NCBI GenBank assembly: GCA_964530825.1
Contig: CAZHCA010000006.1
Coordinates: forward strand, 1 to 64,000
Source of the DNA: CAZHCA01 sp964530825
GTDB lineage: Bacteria; Bacteroidota; Bacteroidia; Chitinophagales; Saprospiraceae
DNA length: 64,000 nucleotides
Reading direction: 5' to 3'
The notes beneath the pieces were generated by a model. It did no database searches and was not told the DNA's origin. It saw only the letters and a list, made by a program, of their open reading frames with translations. Numbering within the stretch: position 1 is the stretch's first letter; each line of letters begins with the position of its first letter. Shown here piece by piece: positions 19,281 through 27,010 of this stretch. The position numbers were made by a program, and so were the translations under genes.

Positions 19281-19598
19281 ATGTGCAGGAATCGATATCA
19301 CCGCAAACAAAAGACACCGAAAGAAAAGTTTTACAGCCACTTTCGCACTTACCTCATTGTGAATGCCGTTTTTATCGGCCTGAATCTGCTTGATGGCGAT
19401 CCATTTGACTGGATTCCCCTGGCTTTCATGTGGGGAATCGGCCTGGGCATTCACTATCTAAATGTATATGGATTAAAAGCGCCGGATGAGGATATATTTG
19501 AGCAGCTGAAGAAAGGTGGTAGCCCTCAACACCGGAACCAAACGCCCGATAAACCGGTGACTCCCGATCCGAAGTGGCGGGAGAAAGACCTGGTATAA
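19281..19598 (+). CDS. 2TM-domain membrane protein (first of tandem pair)
   Basis: This 105-aa protein matches the 2TM domain family: a basic N-terminus, KEKFYSHFRTYLIVNAVF as helix 1, a short turn, and IPLAFMWGIGLGIHYLNVYG as helix 2. In Bacteroidota this domain is found alone or fused to LytS-type sensor kinases, and its function is unknown. The C-terminal tail is polar and ends WREKDLV, nearly identical to the WDEEDLV end of the next gene. The two genes are 52 bp apart and look like a duplication within one operon. Confidence 0.8.
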   Translation: MCRNRYHRKQKTPKEKFYSHFRTYLIVNAVFIGLNLLDGDPFDWIPLAFMWGIGLGIHYLNVYGLKAPDEDIFEQLKKGGSPQHRNQTPDKPVTPDPKWREKDLV

Positions 19599-19650
19599 CG
19601 GTCAGAAGTTGGATCTCCCAGTTTTTCTTTTATTTTCCTAATCAGAAAAC

Positions 19651-20061
19651 ATGCATCCCGTAAAACACCACTACATGGGTCGTCACCGGAAAAAGGTAAA
19701 AAGAAGTCCTGCCGAGCAAAAAAAAGATTTTTACCAGCACTTGAGTACTTACCTGATCATGGGTACTTTTTTCTTCGTATTTAATGCCCTGACCTCCTGG
19801 GGGGCCTGGTGGTTTTATTGGCCTATGCTGGGTTGGGGAATTGGCGTGGCTTTCCATTTTATGGATACATTTGGCGCAAAAGGGGTTGCTCAGTTGTTTG
19901 ATTTTCTGGGTCTGCCCGAATTCGGGTTAGAAGAAGACAATCAAGAACAGCAAAGGCCCGCTTCTACCGGTAGGCAGGCTGAAGAGGATGAAGAAGAACT
20001 GGAACTTCGTCCGCTCCAGCGAGAAGCCACACGCAAGTGGGACGAAGAAGACCTGGTCTGA
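19651..20061 (+). CDS. 2TM-domain membrane protein (second of tandem pair)
   Basis: The 136-aa paralogue of the preceding gene. Helix 1 is FYQHLSTYLIMGTFFFVFNA and helix 2 is YWPMLGWGIGVAFHFMDTFG. A longer acidic tail (EEDEEELELRP) ends in KWDEEDLV. A second ATG at 19675 (MGRHRKKVKR) gives a shorter N-terminus that also fits the family. Function is unknown. The pair is flanked downstream by a 349-bp non-coding stretch. Confidence 0.78.
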   Translation: MHPVKHHYMGRHRKKVKRSPAEQKKDFYQHLSTYLIMGTFFFVFNALTSWGAWWFYWPMLGWGIGVAFHFMDTFGAKGVAQLFDFLGLPEFGLEEDNQEQQRPASTGRQAEEDEEELELRPLQREATRKWDEEDLV

Positions 20062-20410
20062 AGGCGCCCAGCCGGTATTCCCCCCCGATCCGGTAAGCCT
20101 TAGTTGGGCGGAATTTTTACCGCATAAAATCACTTCCCCGCACAAGTTTACCGTAACGGAATAGTTGCCCGGCTGCAATTACCGGGCTTCAAGCCCTTAC
20201 ATTCCATTTTCCTGGTAAGATGGCAAATGGTTATACCGATTGCGTTTGGTCCTCTGCGAATAATGCCGCCACCGGGCAGGCGCATCGGTCGCAGTGGTCC
20301 AGGGTGCATGCCGATAAATAGTACCATGCATTTGGAGCATAGATTAAATCCGGGAAAGGCAAAAATCAATTATATTTGGCTTCCTTTTTAACCGTGTAAA
20401 TGCTCTACCC
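20062..20410. other. Intergenic region upstream of the glycosyltransferase gene
   Basis: No gene is supported. Short minus-strand frames covering it lack family resemblance and a credible start. It has small GC dyads (GCCCGG 20167-20172 with CCGGGC 20182-20187; GGGCTT and AAGCCC at 20184-20196) and a perfect -7 element near its end. Confidence 0.5.
20371..20378 (+). promoter_or_regulatory. -7 promoter element of the glycosyltransferase gene
   Basis: TATATTTG is a perfect TAnnTTTG, 32 bp before the TTG start at 20411. No clear -33 element is present. Confidence 0.6.
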
Positions 20411-21148
20411 TTGTCGGATAGCCTGGTCATTATACCTACGTACAACGAGAAAGAAAACATTGCCCGCATGATCGAGACCGTCTTCGGTCTGGATTTTCCT
20501 TTTCACATTCTGATCGTCGACGACGGTTCGCCCGACGGTACCGGGGAAATTGTCAAGTCGTACCAAGAAAAACATCCGGACGCGCTTTTTTTGATAGAGC
20601 GCGGGGGTAAACTCGGCCTGGGCACCGCCTACATCGCGGGTTTTAAATGGGGATTGGAACGCGACTACGCCTACATCTTCGAAATGGATGCCGATTTTTC
20701 CCACAACCCCAAAGATTTGCTGCGTCTGCGCGCTGCCTGTCACGACCAGGGCGCTGATGTGGCTGTAGGGTCACGCTACACCAGCGGGGGAAAGGTGGAA
20801 AATTGGCCGCTCGACCGTATATTCCTCTCATACGGTGCCTCTCTGTACGTGCGGATGATCACTTGGATGCCGGTAAAAGACCCCACGGCCGGATTTATCT
20901 GTTACCGGAACAAAGTTTTAGGAACCATTGACTTGGATCGTATCCAATTCGTGGGGTATGCTTTTCAAATTGAAATGAAATTTGCTGCCTTTTCCCTTGG
21001 CTTTACCATTCAGGAGGTGCCCATCACCTTTGTCGATCGAGTAGAAGGCGTCTCCAAGATGTCCTCCCGCATCATCAAAGAGGCGGTGATGGGCGTGTTG
21101 CAGATGCGCTACCGGGCCTGGGTTTCCACCTTTGGCAAAAAAAGCTGA
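20411..21148 (+). CDS. Polyprenol monophosphomannose synthase-like glycosyltransferase (GT2)
   Basis: The 245-aa protein resembles dolichol/polyprenol-phosphate mannosyltransferases, which charge a lipid carrier with a sugar at the cytoplasmic face of the membrane. It opens with IIPTYNEKENI, has the GT-A nucleotide motif VDDGSPDGTG near residues 34-43 and EMDADFSHNP near 95-104, and lacks C-terminal membrane helices, like the soluble form. The start is TTG: no ATG lies in frame before it, and SLVIIPTYNEKE is the usual N-terminus. The donor sugar is inferred from family, not shown. Confidence 0.88.
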   Translation: MSDSLVIIPTYNEKENIARMIETVFGLDFPFHILIVDDGSPDGTGEIVKSYQEKHPDALFLIERGGKLGLGTAYIAGFKWGLERDYAYIFEMDADFSHNPKDLLRLRAACHDQGADVAVGSRYTSGGKVENWPLDRIFLSYGASLYVRMITWMPVKDPTAGFICYRNKVLGTIDLDRIQFVGYAFQIEMKFAAFSLGFTIQEVPITFVDRVEGVSKMSSRIIKEAVMGVLQMRYRAWVSTFGKKS

Positions 21149-21425
21149 CGGTGCTCCGGGTTACACCGCTGCTGGTTTCTATTGCCCGGTCCGCACAATT
21201 AGTTCTGGTTCCGGTCCTGAATGATCGTTTTTTCCCCCTGTCGGTCCGGTCTTGATCGCTATTTCCCACTTTTTTCCACCCTTTTTATCGCATTACTCCT
21301 CCTAAAGAGCCGCACGGACGCACCAAACTGGTCCGGTTTTGATGCTCTTGTTTACGCAAAAAGGCGATTTTTTGTAAGGTATTTGCGTATTTTTTCTTGA
21401 TTTTGGTTTTCGTGGATAAAAATTT
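21149..21425. other. Intergenic region upstream of the dcw operon
   Basis: No gene is seen. The region becomes steadily more AT- and T-rich toward mraZ. It contains a reverse-strand pair of MraZ-like boxes at 21264-21280, listed separately. Confidence 0.55.
21264..21280 (-). promoter_or_regulatory. Reverse-strand pair of MraZ-like boxes
   Basis: On the minus strand the sequence reads TGGAA, five bases, TGGGA, so the TGG starts are exactly 10 bp apart, the spacing of MraZ boxes. It is about 180 bp upstream of the main box array and in the opposite orientation. It may be an auxiliary site or chance in a G/A-rich strand. Confidence 0.3.
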
Positions 21426-21471
21426 TGGAAAAATTGATAAAAAAAGTGGGAAAAAGTGGTAAGGTGTGGCT
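21426..21471 (+). promoter_or_regulatory. MraZ box array upstream of mraZ
   Basis: TGGGA (21447), TGGTA (21457) and TGGCT (21467) are direct repeats at exact 10-bp spacing. An outlying TGGAA lies at 21426. MraZ of other bacteria binds TGGG-type repeats separated by 5 nt upstream of its own operon. The array ends 8 bp before the -7 element, covering the -33 region, which suggests autorepression by blocking polymerase. Confidence 0.7.
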
Positions 21472-21479
21472 AAAGCTGT

Positions 21480-21487
21480 TATTTTTG
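21480..21487 (+). promoter_or_regulatory. -7 promoter element of the dcw operon
   Basis: TATTTTTG is a perfect TAnnTTTG. It predicts a transcript start around 21494, 15-20 nt before the mraZ ATG at 21513. This makes the GTG at 21498 an unlikely start. Confidence 0.7.
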
Positions 21488-21512
21488 AAAGGAAGAAGTG
21501 TATACCAATAGC

Positions 21513-21977
21513 ATGAACCTACTTGGCGAATACGAATGCAAATTAGATGCGAAGGGTCGGATGCGACTTCCCAGCGGCCTGATCGGCCAGCTCGGGGAAC
21601 AGTCGGTATACACCTTTATTGTGAATCGCGGTTTCGAAAAGTGTTTGATGCTTTATCCCGAAGAAGTTTGGGATCGCATTTCCGAAGAAGTGAATGCCCT
21701 AAATCTGTACAATAAGAAAAACCGCGATTTCGTGCGGTACTTTTACCGGGGCGCTCACAAGGTGGTAATGGATGGGGCTGACCGGATTTTACTGACGAAG
21801 CGGCTGTTGGAATACGCCGGGATTGAGCGCGACGCCATTTTGATGGCCTACAACGACCGCATTGAAATTTGGTCGCGTTCGCAATACGACGACTTGCTGG
21901 ACGAGGAACCGGAGGATTTCTCCGACTTGGCTGAAGAGGTCCTCGGCAACAATGGAAAACAGCGGGAGGATGCCTGA
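21513..21977 (+). CDS. mraZ: Transcriptional regulator MraZ
   Basis: DNA-binding repressor of the division and cell wall operon, forming a ring of two-SpoVT-AbrB-fold subunits. The 154-aa protein opens MNLLGEYECKLDAKGRMRLP, the first AbrB-like half. The second half centres on GADRILLTKRLLEYAGI, followed by an acidic C-terminus (DEEPEDFSDLAEE). The ATG at 21513 fits the family better than a GTG at 21498. It is first in the operon, with its own binding boxes directly upstream, and overlaps rsmH. Confidence 0.95.
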   Translation: MNLLGEYECKLDAKGRMRLPSGLIGQLGEQSVYTFIVNRGFEKCLMLYPEEVWDRISEEVNALNLYNKKNRDFVRYFYRGAHKVVMDGADRILLTKRLLEYAGIERDAILMAYNDRIEIWSRSQYDDLLDEEPEDFSDLAEEVLGNNGKQREDA

Positions 21978-22872
21978 TTACCATCGCCCGGTCTTGCTGG
22001 AAGCGTCCGTTCGAGGGCTGGCCATCCGACCGGATGGCACTTATGTGGATGCCACTTTTGGCGGCGGCGGCCATACGCGAAAAATATTGGAACAGCTGGG
22101 TGACAACGGTCGCCTGATTGCTTTTGACCAGGATGAAGATGCCAGGCGTAACTTGCCTCAGGACGATCGGCTAACGTTCGTTCAGCACAACTTCCGCTAT
22201 CTCAAGCGCTTCTTGCGACTGTACGGAAGCACCCATGTAGCCGGTATACTAGCCGATCTGGGGGTTTCTTCTTACCAGTTTGACTCGGCCGGGCGCGGAT
22301 TTTCTTTCCGGTTTGACGGGGCACTGGATATGCGTATGAACCAAGCGGCCGACCGACCTACCGCAGCCCAGGTACTCCAACAATACGATGCCGACCGGCT
22401 GCAGCAGCTATTCAGCCGGTACGGCGAAGTGCGCAATGCCAGGACCCTTGCCCAGCAAGTCGTACGTGCCCGGAGCGTTGGTGCCTTTGCCACCATCGGT
22501 GGGTTTATCGCTTTTCTGGAGCCCTATATCCGAGGGCAGCGCACTCGCTATCTGGCTCAGGTTTTTCAAGCCTTGCGCATGGAAGTCAACGACGAAGTTG
22601 GGGCGCTGGACGATATGCTACGCCAAAGTTTAGAAGTACTGGAACCCGGAGGGCGGCTAGTTGTAATTGCCTACCATTCGGTGGAAGATCGCATGGTCAA
22701 ACATTTTCTGAAAACTGGCAACACGGCCGGAAAGGTGGAAAAAGACTTTTACGGTAAAATATATCGCCCGTTCCGCTTGATTACGCGTAAAGCAATGACG
22801 CCAACTGAAGCGGAAATTGTGGAGAACCCAAGGGCTCGATCTGCTAAATTGCGAATAGGCGAAAAATTATAA
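21952..22872 (+). CDS. rsmH: 16S rRNA (cytosine1402-N4)-methyltransferase RsmH
   Basis: SAM-dependent methyltransferase acting on C1402 of 16S rRNA. Typical motifs are YHRPVLLEASVRGL at the N-terminus, VDATFGGGGHTRKIL (SAM loop), GILADLGVSSYQFD, and the C-terminal ARSAKLRIGEK. From the start given here it has 306 aa. A second start at 21970 (MPDYHRPV) would give 300 aa and an 8-bp overlap with mraZ. The sequence GGGAGG abuts that ATG too closely to act as its ribosome binding site, so the choice is open. It is the usual second gene of dcw clusters. Confidence 0.94.
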   Translation: MENSGRMPDYHRPVLLEASVRGLAIRPDGTYVDATFGGGGHTRKILEQLGDNGRLIAFDQDEDARRNLPQDDRLTFVQHNFRYLKRFLRLYGSTHVAGILADLGVSSYQFDSAGRGFSFRFDGALDMRMNQAADRPTAAQVLQQYDADRLQQLFSRYGEVRNARTLAQQVVRARSVGAFATIGGFIAFLEPYIRGQRTRYLAQVFQALRMEVNDEVGALDDMLRQSLEVLEPGGRLVVIAYHSVEDRMVKHFLKTGNTAGKVEKDFYGKIYRPFRLITRKAMTPTEAEIVENPRARSAKLRIGEKL

Positions 22873-22875
22873 TAC

Positions 22876-23196
22876 ATGGCGCGCAAAAAAGGCATAGCAC
22901 AATATTTCGAACTGCGATTCTTTACCTCCGACATTATTCTGAAGAACCTGGCTTTCGTTTTATTCCTAGGGCTCCTGGCGTTTATATACATTGCTAATGC
23001 GCACCAGGCCGAGCGCAACGTTCGCCAGATTCAGATCCTACAAAAGGAAATCAAAGAGCTGCGGTGGTACTACATGAGTTTGCAAGCTGATAATATGTAC
23101 AACAGCAAACGCTCGGAAGTGACGCGCCGGGTACGCGATGAAGGCCTGCGGCCGCTGACCGACCGCCCCAAGAAAATTATCGTCAAAAAGGATTAA
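22876..23196 (+). CDS. ftsL: FtsL-like cell division protein
   Basis: A 106-aa bitopic membrane protein in the ftsL position between rsmH and ftsI. A short cytoplasmic basic N-terminus (MARKKG) is followed by one membrane helix (NLAFVLFLGLLAFIYIANA, about residues 25-45). A periplasmic helical region with heptad character (QIQILQKEIKELRWYYMSLQ) comes next, then a basic tail. Sequence similarity to classic FtsL is weak, as usual, so the call rests on topology, size and gene order. It would bridge FtsQ and FtsW-FtsI in the divisome. Confidence 0.8.
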   Translation: MARKKGIAQYFELRFFTSDIILKNLAFVLFLGLLAFIYIANAHQAERNVRQIQILQKEIKELRWYYMSLQADNMYNSKRSEVTRRVRDEGLRPLTDRPKKIIVKKD

Positions 23197-23213
23197 CTGC
23201 ATAGTAATTGCTG

Positions 23214-25367
23214 ATGGACATTAAAAACGAGGTACTCTACAGAATCTATTTCATTCTTTTCGGTATGGTCATACCGGTGTCCATCCTTTTGGTCTACCGC
23301 ACAGTCGATATCAGCATCTTACAGGGGGAGGAATTCCGGGAGGCGGGCCAGAAAGAATACGTTAAGTACCGAGAGGTGGAGGCCGACCGGGGCAATATCC
23401 TCAGCTACGACGGCAGTCTGCTGGCTACTTCGATTCCGTACTTCGATTTGTATTTCGATCCGTTGGCGCCGACACAAGAAGACTTTGAGGCCAACCTGGA
23501 CTCTCTGGCGCTCTGCCTGGCGACCTATGTGGACGATACCTACACGCCAGGCGGCTATCGCCAATGGTTGCTGGAACTGCGCGACTCTACCAATCGTCAT
23601 GTTTTAATCAAGCGCAAAGTGTCGTACCGAGAGAAACGCCGCATCGAAAATTTCCCGCTGTTCCGGCTTGGCCAGTTCCGGGGCGGCCTGATTGCCAAGC
23701 GGCGCAGCGAACGTCGCCGGCCCTTCCGGTTGCTGGCGCAGCGAACCATTGGGTACGTGCGCGAAGGCGCCAAACCGGTAGGCCTGGAAGGCTTTTATAA
23801 CGACGTACTATCGGGCAATCCGGGTCAGCAACTCATGATTAAAGTCGATCCTAGCCAAGACCTCTGGATGCCGATGGAGGATCTTACGGCCATTGACCCG
23901 ACCAGTGGCAACGACATCGTGACCACCCTCGACGTCAACCTGCAGGAAATCGTTGAAGAGGCCCTGCTGCGCGCCATGAACTACCACGAGGCAGAGTGGG
24001 GAACGGCCGTACTGATGGAAGTAAAGACTGGAGCCATTCGCGCCATTGCCAATCTGGAGCGGCTGCGCAACGGCGAAGGATGGTGGGAACTGTATAACCA
24101 CGCTATTGGCTCCGGTTTGGAACCGGGTTCTACCTTTAAATTAGCTTCAATCATGGCCCTGCTGGAAGACGGCTATGTAGATCTCGAAGATACCATTCGA
24201 ATATACAAGGGTAAGGCCCAGTTTTACGAAGAAGAAATGGTGGACTCTTCACCGGAGAGTTTCAAAACCGATACCACGACCGTGCGCCGGGCCTTCGAAA
24301 TCTCCTCGAACGTAGGGATGGCGACAATGGTCAACGACCACTACGGTCGCCGGACGCCCGAAAACGATAACCAGGGGGCGGAGCGCTTCCTGGAGCGGCT
24401 GCACGATTTTAACCTGCACGTGCCGACGGGCATCGAAATCGAGGGGGAAGCTGCCCCCTATCTAAAAGAAGCATATAGCGAAGAAGATCAGTGGAGTGGT
24501 ACCACCCTCCCCTGGATGAGTATTGGATATGAGTTGGAACTGACGCCCCTGCAATTGCTTACGTTCTACAATGCGGTCGCCAACGATGGAAGGGTCATGA
24601 AGCCCTACCTGGTCACGGAAGTCCAGCGCTTTGGCGACCCCCTGGAAAACTATAAACCTGTCGTCCTGAAAAACCGAATTGCCAAAGCACTGACCATTCG
24701 TCAAGCACAAGAGCTGCTAGAGGGCGTTGTCGAGCGGGGTACTGCCTACAAGCTGCGCTCGGATCGCTACCGGTTTGCTGGTAAGACAGGTACGGCGCAG
24801 ATCAACTACCGCCGCAATAGCAGCGGTCGCCGCGTAGGCGGCTACCAGTCGAGTTTCGTAGGTTACTTTCCGGCCGAAGATCCAGTTTATTCGTGCATCG
24901 TCGTCATCAATCGGCCGCGAAAAGGCGGCATCTACGGTGCCGAGGTAGCGGGCCCGGTTTTTCGGGAGATTGCCGATAAGTGTTTCGGTTCGCGGATCGA
25001 GTTGCACGACCCGTATAACGCCGGTCCCAAGCCTTTGCTTGCAGAAAATATGTTGCCCAATCTCGACGCCGGCGACCCAGATGACCTGAGCGCCGTGCTC
25101 CAGCAGCTCGGTGTGCCTGTATCGGGTTTGCCAGAAAGCGTCCTGGCTGTGACCCGGCCACGAGGCGATACCGTGCTGCTGCAGCCGCGCACGATACGCG
25201 AGCGCCGGGTGCCCAGTGTAATCGGTCTCGGGTTACGGGATGCCCTGTATATCCTGGAGAATTTAGGCTTACAGGTGGAAGTGGAGGGCTACGGCAAGGT
25301 AGCGCAGCAATCGCTTAAAGTAGGTACACAAGTGCAAGGTCAATCCATCAAAATTACCTTACGCTGA
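23214..25367 (+). CDS. ftsI: Division-specific peptidoglycan transpeptidase FtsI (PBP3-like) with PASTA domain
   Basis: Class B penicillin-binding protein that cross-links septal peptidoglycan in the periplasm. An N-terminal membrane anchor (about residues 10-28) precedes the PBP dimerisation domain and the transpeptidase with SxxK at Ser306-Lys309 (GSTFK), SSN at 364-366 and KTG at 524-526. A PASTA domain occupies the last 60 residues (VPSVIGLGLRDALYILENLG). The ATG at 23214 (MDIKNEVLYRIYF) is preferred to the TTG two codons earlier. At 717 aa it is longer than the E. coli enzyme because of the PASTA end, which is usual in Bacteroidota. Confidence 0.95.
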   Translation: MDIKNEVLYRIYFILFGMVIPVSILLVYRTVDISILQGEEFREAGQKEYVKYREVEADRGNILSYDGSLLATSIPYFDLYFDPLAPTQEDFEANLDSLALCLATYVDDTYTPGGYRQWLLELRDSTNRHVLIKRKVSYREKRRIENFPLFRLGQFRGGLIAKRRSERRRPFRLLAQRTIGYVREGAKPVGLEGFYNDVLSGNPGQQLMIKVDPSQDLWMPMEDLTAIDPTSGNDIVTTLDVNLQEIVEEALLRAMNYHEAEWGTAVLMEVKTGAIRAIANLERLRNGEGWWELYNHAIGSGLEPGSTFKLASIMALLEDGYVDLEDTIRIYKGKAQFYEEEMVDSSPESFKTDTTTVRRAFEISSNVGMATMVNDHYGRRTPENDNQGAERFLERLHDFNLHVPTGIEIEGEAAPYLKEAYSEEDQWSGTTLPWMSIGYELELTPLQLLTFYNAVANDGRVMKPYLVTEVQRFGDPLENYKPVVLKNRIAKALTIRQAQELLEGVVERGTAYKLRSDRYRFAGKTGTAQINYRRNSSGRRVGGYQSSFVGYFPAEDPVYSCIVVINRPRKGGIYGAEVAGPVFREIADKCFGSRIELHDPYNAGPKPLLAENMLPNLDAGDPDDLSAVLQQLGVPVSGLPESVLAVTRPRGDTVLLQPRTIRERRVPSVIGLGLRDALYILENLGLQVEVEGYGKVAQQSLKVGTQVQGQSIKITLR

Positions 25368-25373
25368 GGCCTT

Positions 25374-26834
25374 ATGGAGTTGAAAGCACTACTACAAAAT
25401 ATATCGCCCCAAAAAGTTGTGGGCGCTCGTGCTCTTGAAATTACGGGTTTAGCGCTCGACTCGCGTCGGGTAACTTCCGGAGGCCTTTTTGCCGCCCTGC
25501 CCGGAACGCAAGTCGACGGCCATCAATTTATCGGTCAGGCCATTGAAAAGGGGGCGGTAGCCGTCCTGCTAGAAAAGGACCCGCCGGAAGCGGCTGCAGG
25601 CGTGACCTACATTCAGGTCGGCAATAGCGCAGCTGCACTGGCCCGGATAGCCGATGTGTTCTACGGACAGCCCTCTCGCAAGCTCCAACTGGTAGGCATC
25701 ACGGGGACGAATGGCAAAACGACCACGGCTACCCTGCTGTATGAAACGTTTTCGAACCTGGGCTACAAAACGGGCTTGTTGTCGACCATAGTGAATCGGA
25801 TCGGCCGGCAAGATGTTCCGGCAACCCATACGACACCCGATATGATTCAGGTGCAGGCGCTGCTGCGCGATATGGTCGATGCCGGATGCGACTATGCTTT
25901 TATGGAGGTCAGTTCGCACGCGCTGGTCCAACACCGGGCCGACGGATTGTACTTCGCCGGAGGGGTCTTCACCAATATCAGTCACGACCACCTGGACTAC
26001 CACGGCTCTTTTGCCAATTATATCCAGGCGAAGAAGCGCTTGTTTGATTTGCTGCCGGGAACGGCCTTCGCCCTGGTGAATGCTGATGACCGGCGGTCGG
26101 GAATCATGGTTCAGAATACCAAGGCAAAAGTCTACCGTTTTGCCCTTCAGAATCTAGCAGATTTCCGAGCGCGTGTGCTGGAAAGCAGCCTGCTGGGGTT
26201 GCAGCTGGAGCTGGACGGTCAGGTTGTCTTCAGCAGGCTAATTGGGCATTTCAACGCTTATAACCTACTAACAGCTTATTCCGTAGGCCGGCTGCTGGAT
26301 CAGGATGCTGCAGCGTTGATGACGGTGCTGAGCGGTCTGCGTGCCGCAGAAGGCCGCTTTGATTGCGTTGTAAAACCTGGGGACCGTACGGTCGGGATTG
26401 TGGATTATGCCCATACGCCGGATGCGCTGGAGCAAGTACTGGCCACCATCGGTGACCTACGGGAAGCACGGCAAAAAGTGATCACTGTCGTGGGTTGCGG
26501 CGGGGATCGCGATAAGCGTAAAAGGCCACTTATGGCCAGAGCCGCCGTCACCGGTAGCGACCAGGTCATTTTGACCTCCGATAATCCGCGCACGGAAGAT
26601 CCTCTGACCATCATTGAGGACATGAAAGCCGGACTGAGTCCGGAGCAAGCGCGGATTACATTGACCATTCCCGACCGGCGCGAGGCAATCCGTGCAGCCT
26701 GCCGGATGGCCGACGGCGGCCACATCCTCCTGGTAGCCGGTAAGGGACACGAAAAGTATCAGGAAATCAATGGGCAGCGACTGCCCTTCGATGATAAGGA
26801 AATTCTGAAAGCAGAATTTTTTCATTTGACATGA
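25374..26834 (+). CDS. murE: UDP-MurNAc-tripeptide synthetase MurE (meso-DAP adding)
   Basis: Cytoplasmic ligase that adds the third residue of the peptidoglycan stem peptide to UDP-MurNAc-L-Ala-D-Glu using ATP. The 486-aa protein has the Mur-ligase P-loop GTNGKTT at 111-117, the central-domain motif HTTPD followed by MEVSSHAL, and the C-terminal DNPR motif at 403-406. DNPR marks enzymes using meso-diaminopimelate, so this organism probably has DAP-type peptidoglycan. It starts 6 bp after ftsI. A 176-bp gap separates it from mraY. Confidence 0.96.
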   Translation: MELKALLQNISPQKVVGARALEITGLALDSRRVTSGGLFAALPGTQVDGHQFIGQAIEKGAVAVLLEKDPPEAAAGVTYIQVGNSAAALARIADVFYGQPSRKLQLVGITGTNGKTTTATLLYETFSNLGYKTGLLSTIVNRIGRQDVPATHTTPDMIQVQALLRDMVDAGCDYAFMEVSSHALVQHRADGLYFAGGVFTNISHDHLDYHGSFANYIQAKKRLFDLLPGTAFALVNADDRRSGIMVQNTKAKVYRFALQNLADFRARVLESSLLGLQLELDGQVVFSRLIGHFNAYNLLTAYSVGRLLDQDAAALMTVLSGLRAAEGRFDCVVKPGDRTVGIVDYAHTPDALEQVLATIGDLREARQKVITVVGCGGDRDKRKRPLMARAAVTGSDQVILTSDNPRTEDPLTIIEDMKAGLSPEQARITLTIPDRREAIRAACRMADGGHILLVAGKGHEKYQEINGQRLPFDDKEILKAEFFHLT

Positions 26835-27010
26835 CGACAAACGCCAAAACGAACCCACCGGAATTTGCGAAAGCCGGACTAATGCGACGCGGCACAGCGA
26901 TGGTGGAAGCGTAGGTAGTGTACAATCGGTATTCGGTTCCGGATTGCAGTGGGTATTGTCTATTTTTACCGCCGCAAATCGGATTTCCAACTTACCATAA
27001 AAACTAACTT

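Noticed and set aside
20148..20369. 73-aa minus-strand frame in the gap upstream of the glycosyltransferase
   Set aside because: No recognisable features, and it overlaps the promoter region of the plus-strand gene.
21498..21512. GTG start for mraZ five codons earlier
   Set aside because: It would start almost at the predicted transcription start, and the family N-terminus begins at the ATG at 21513.
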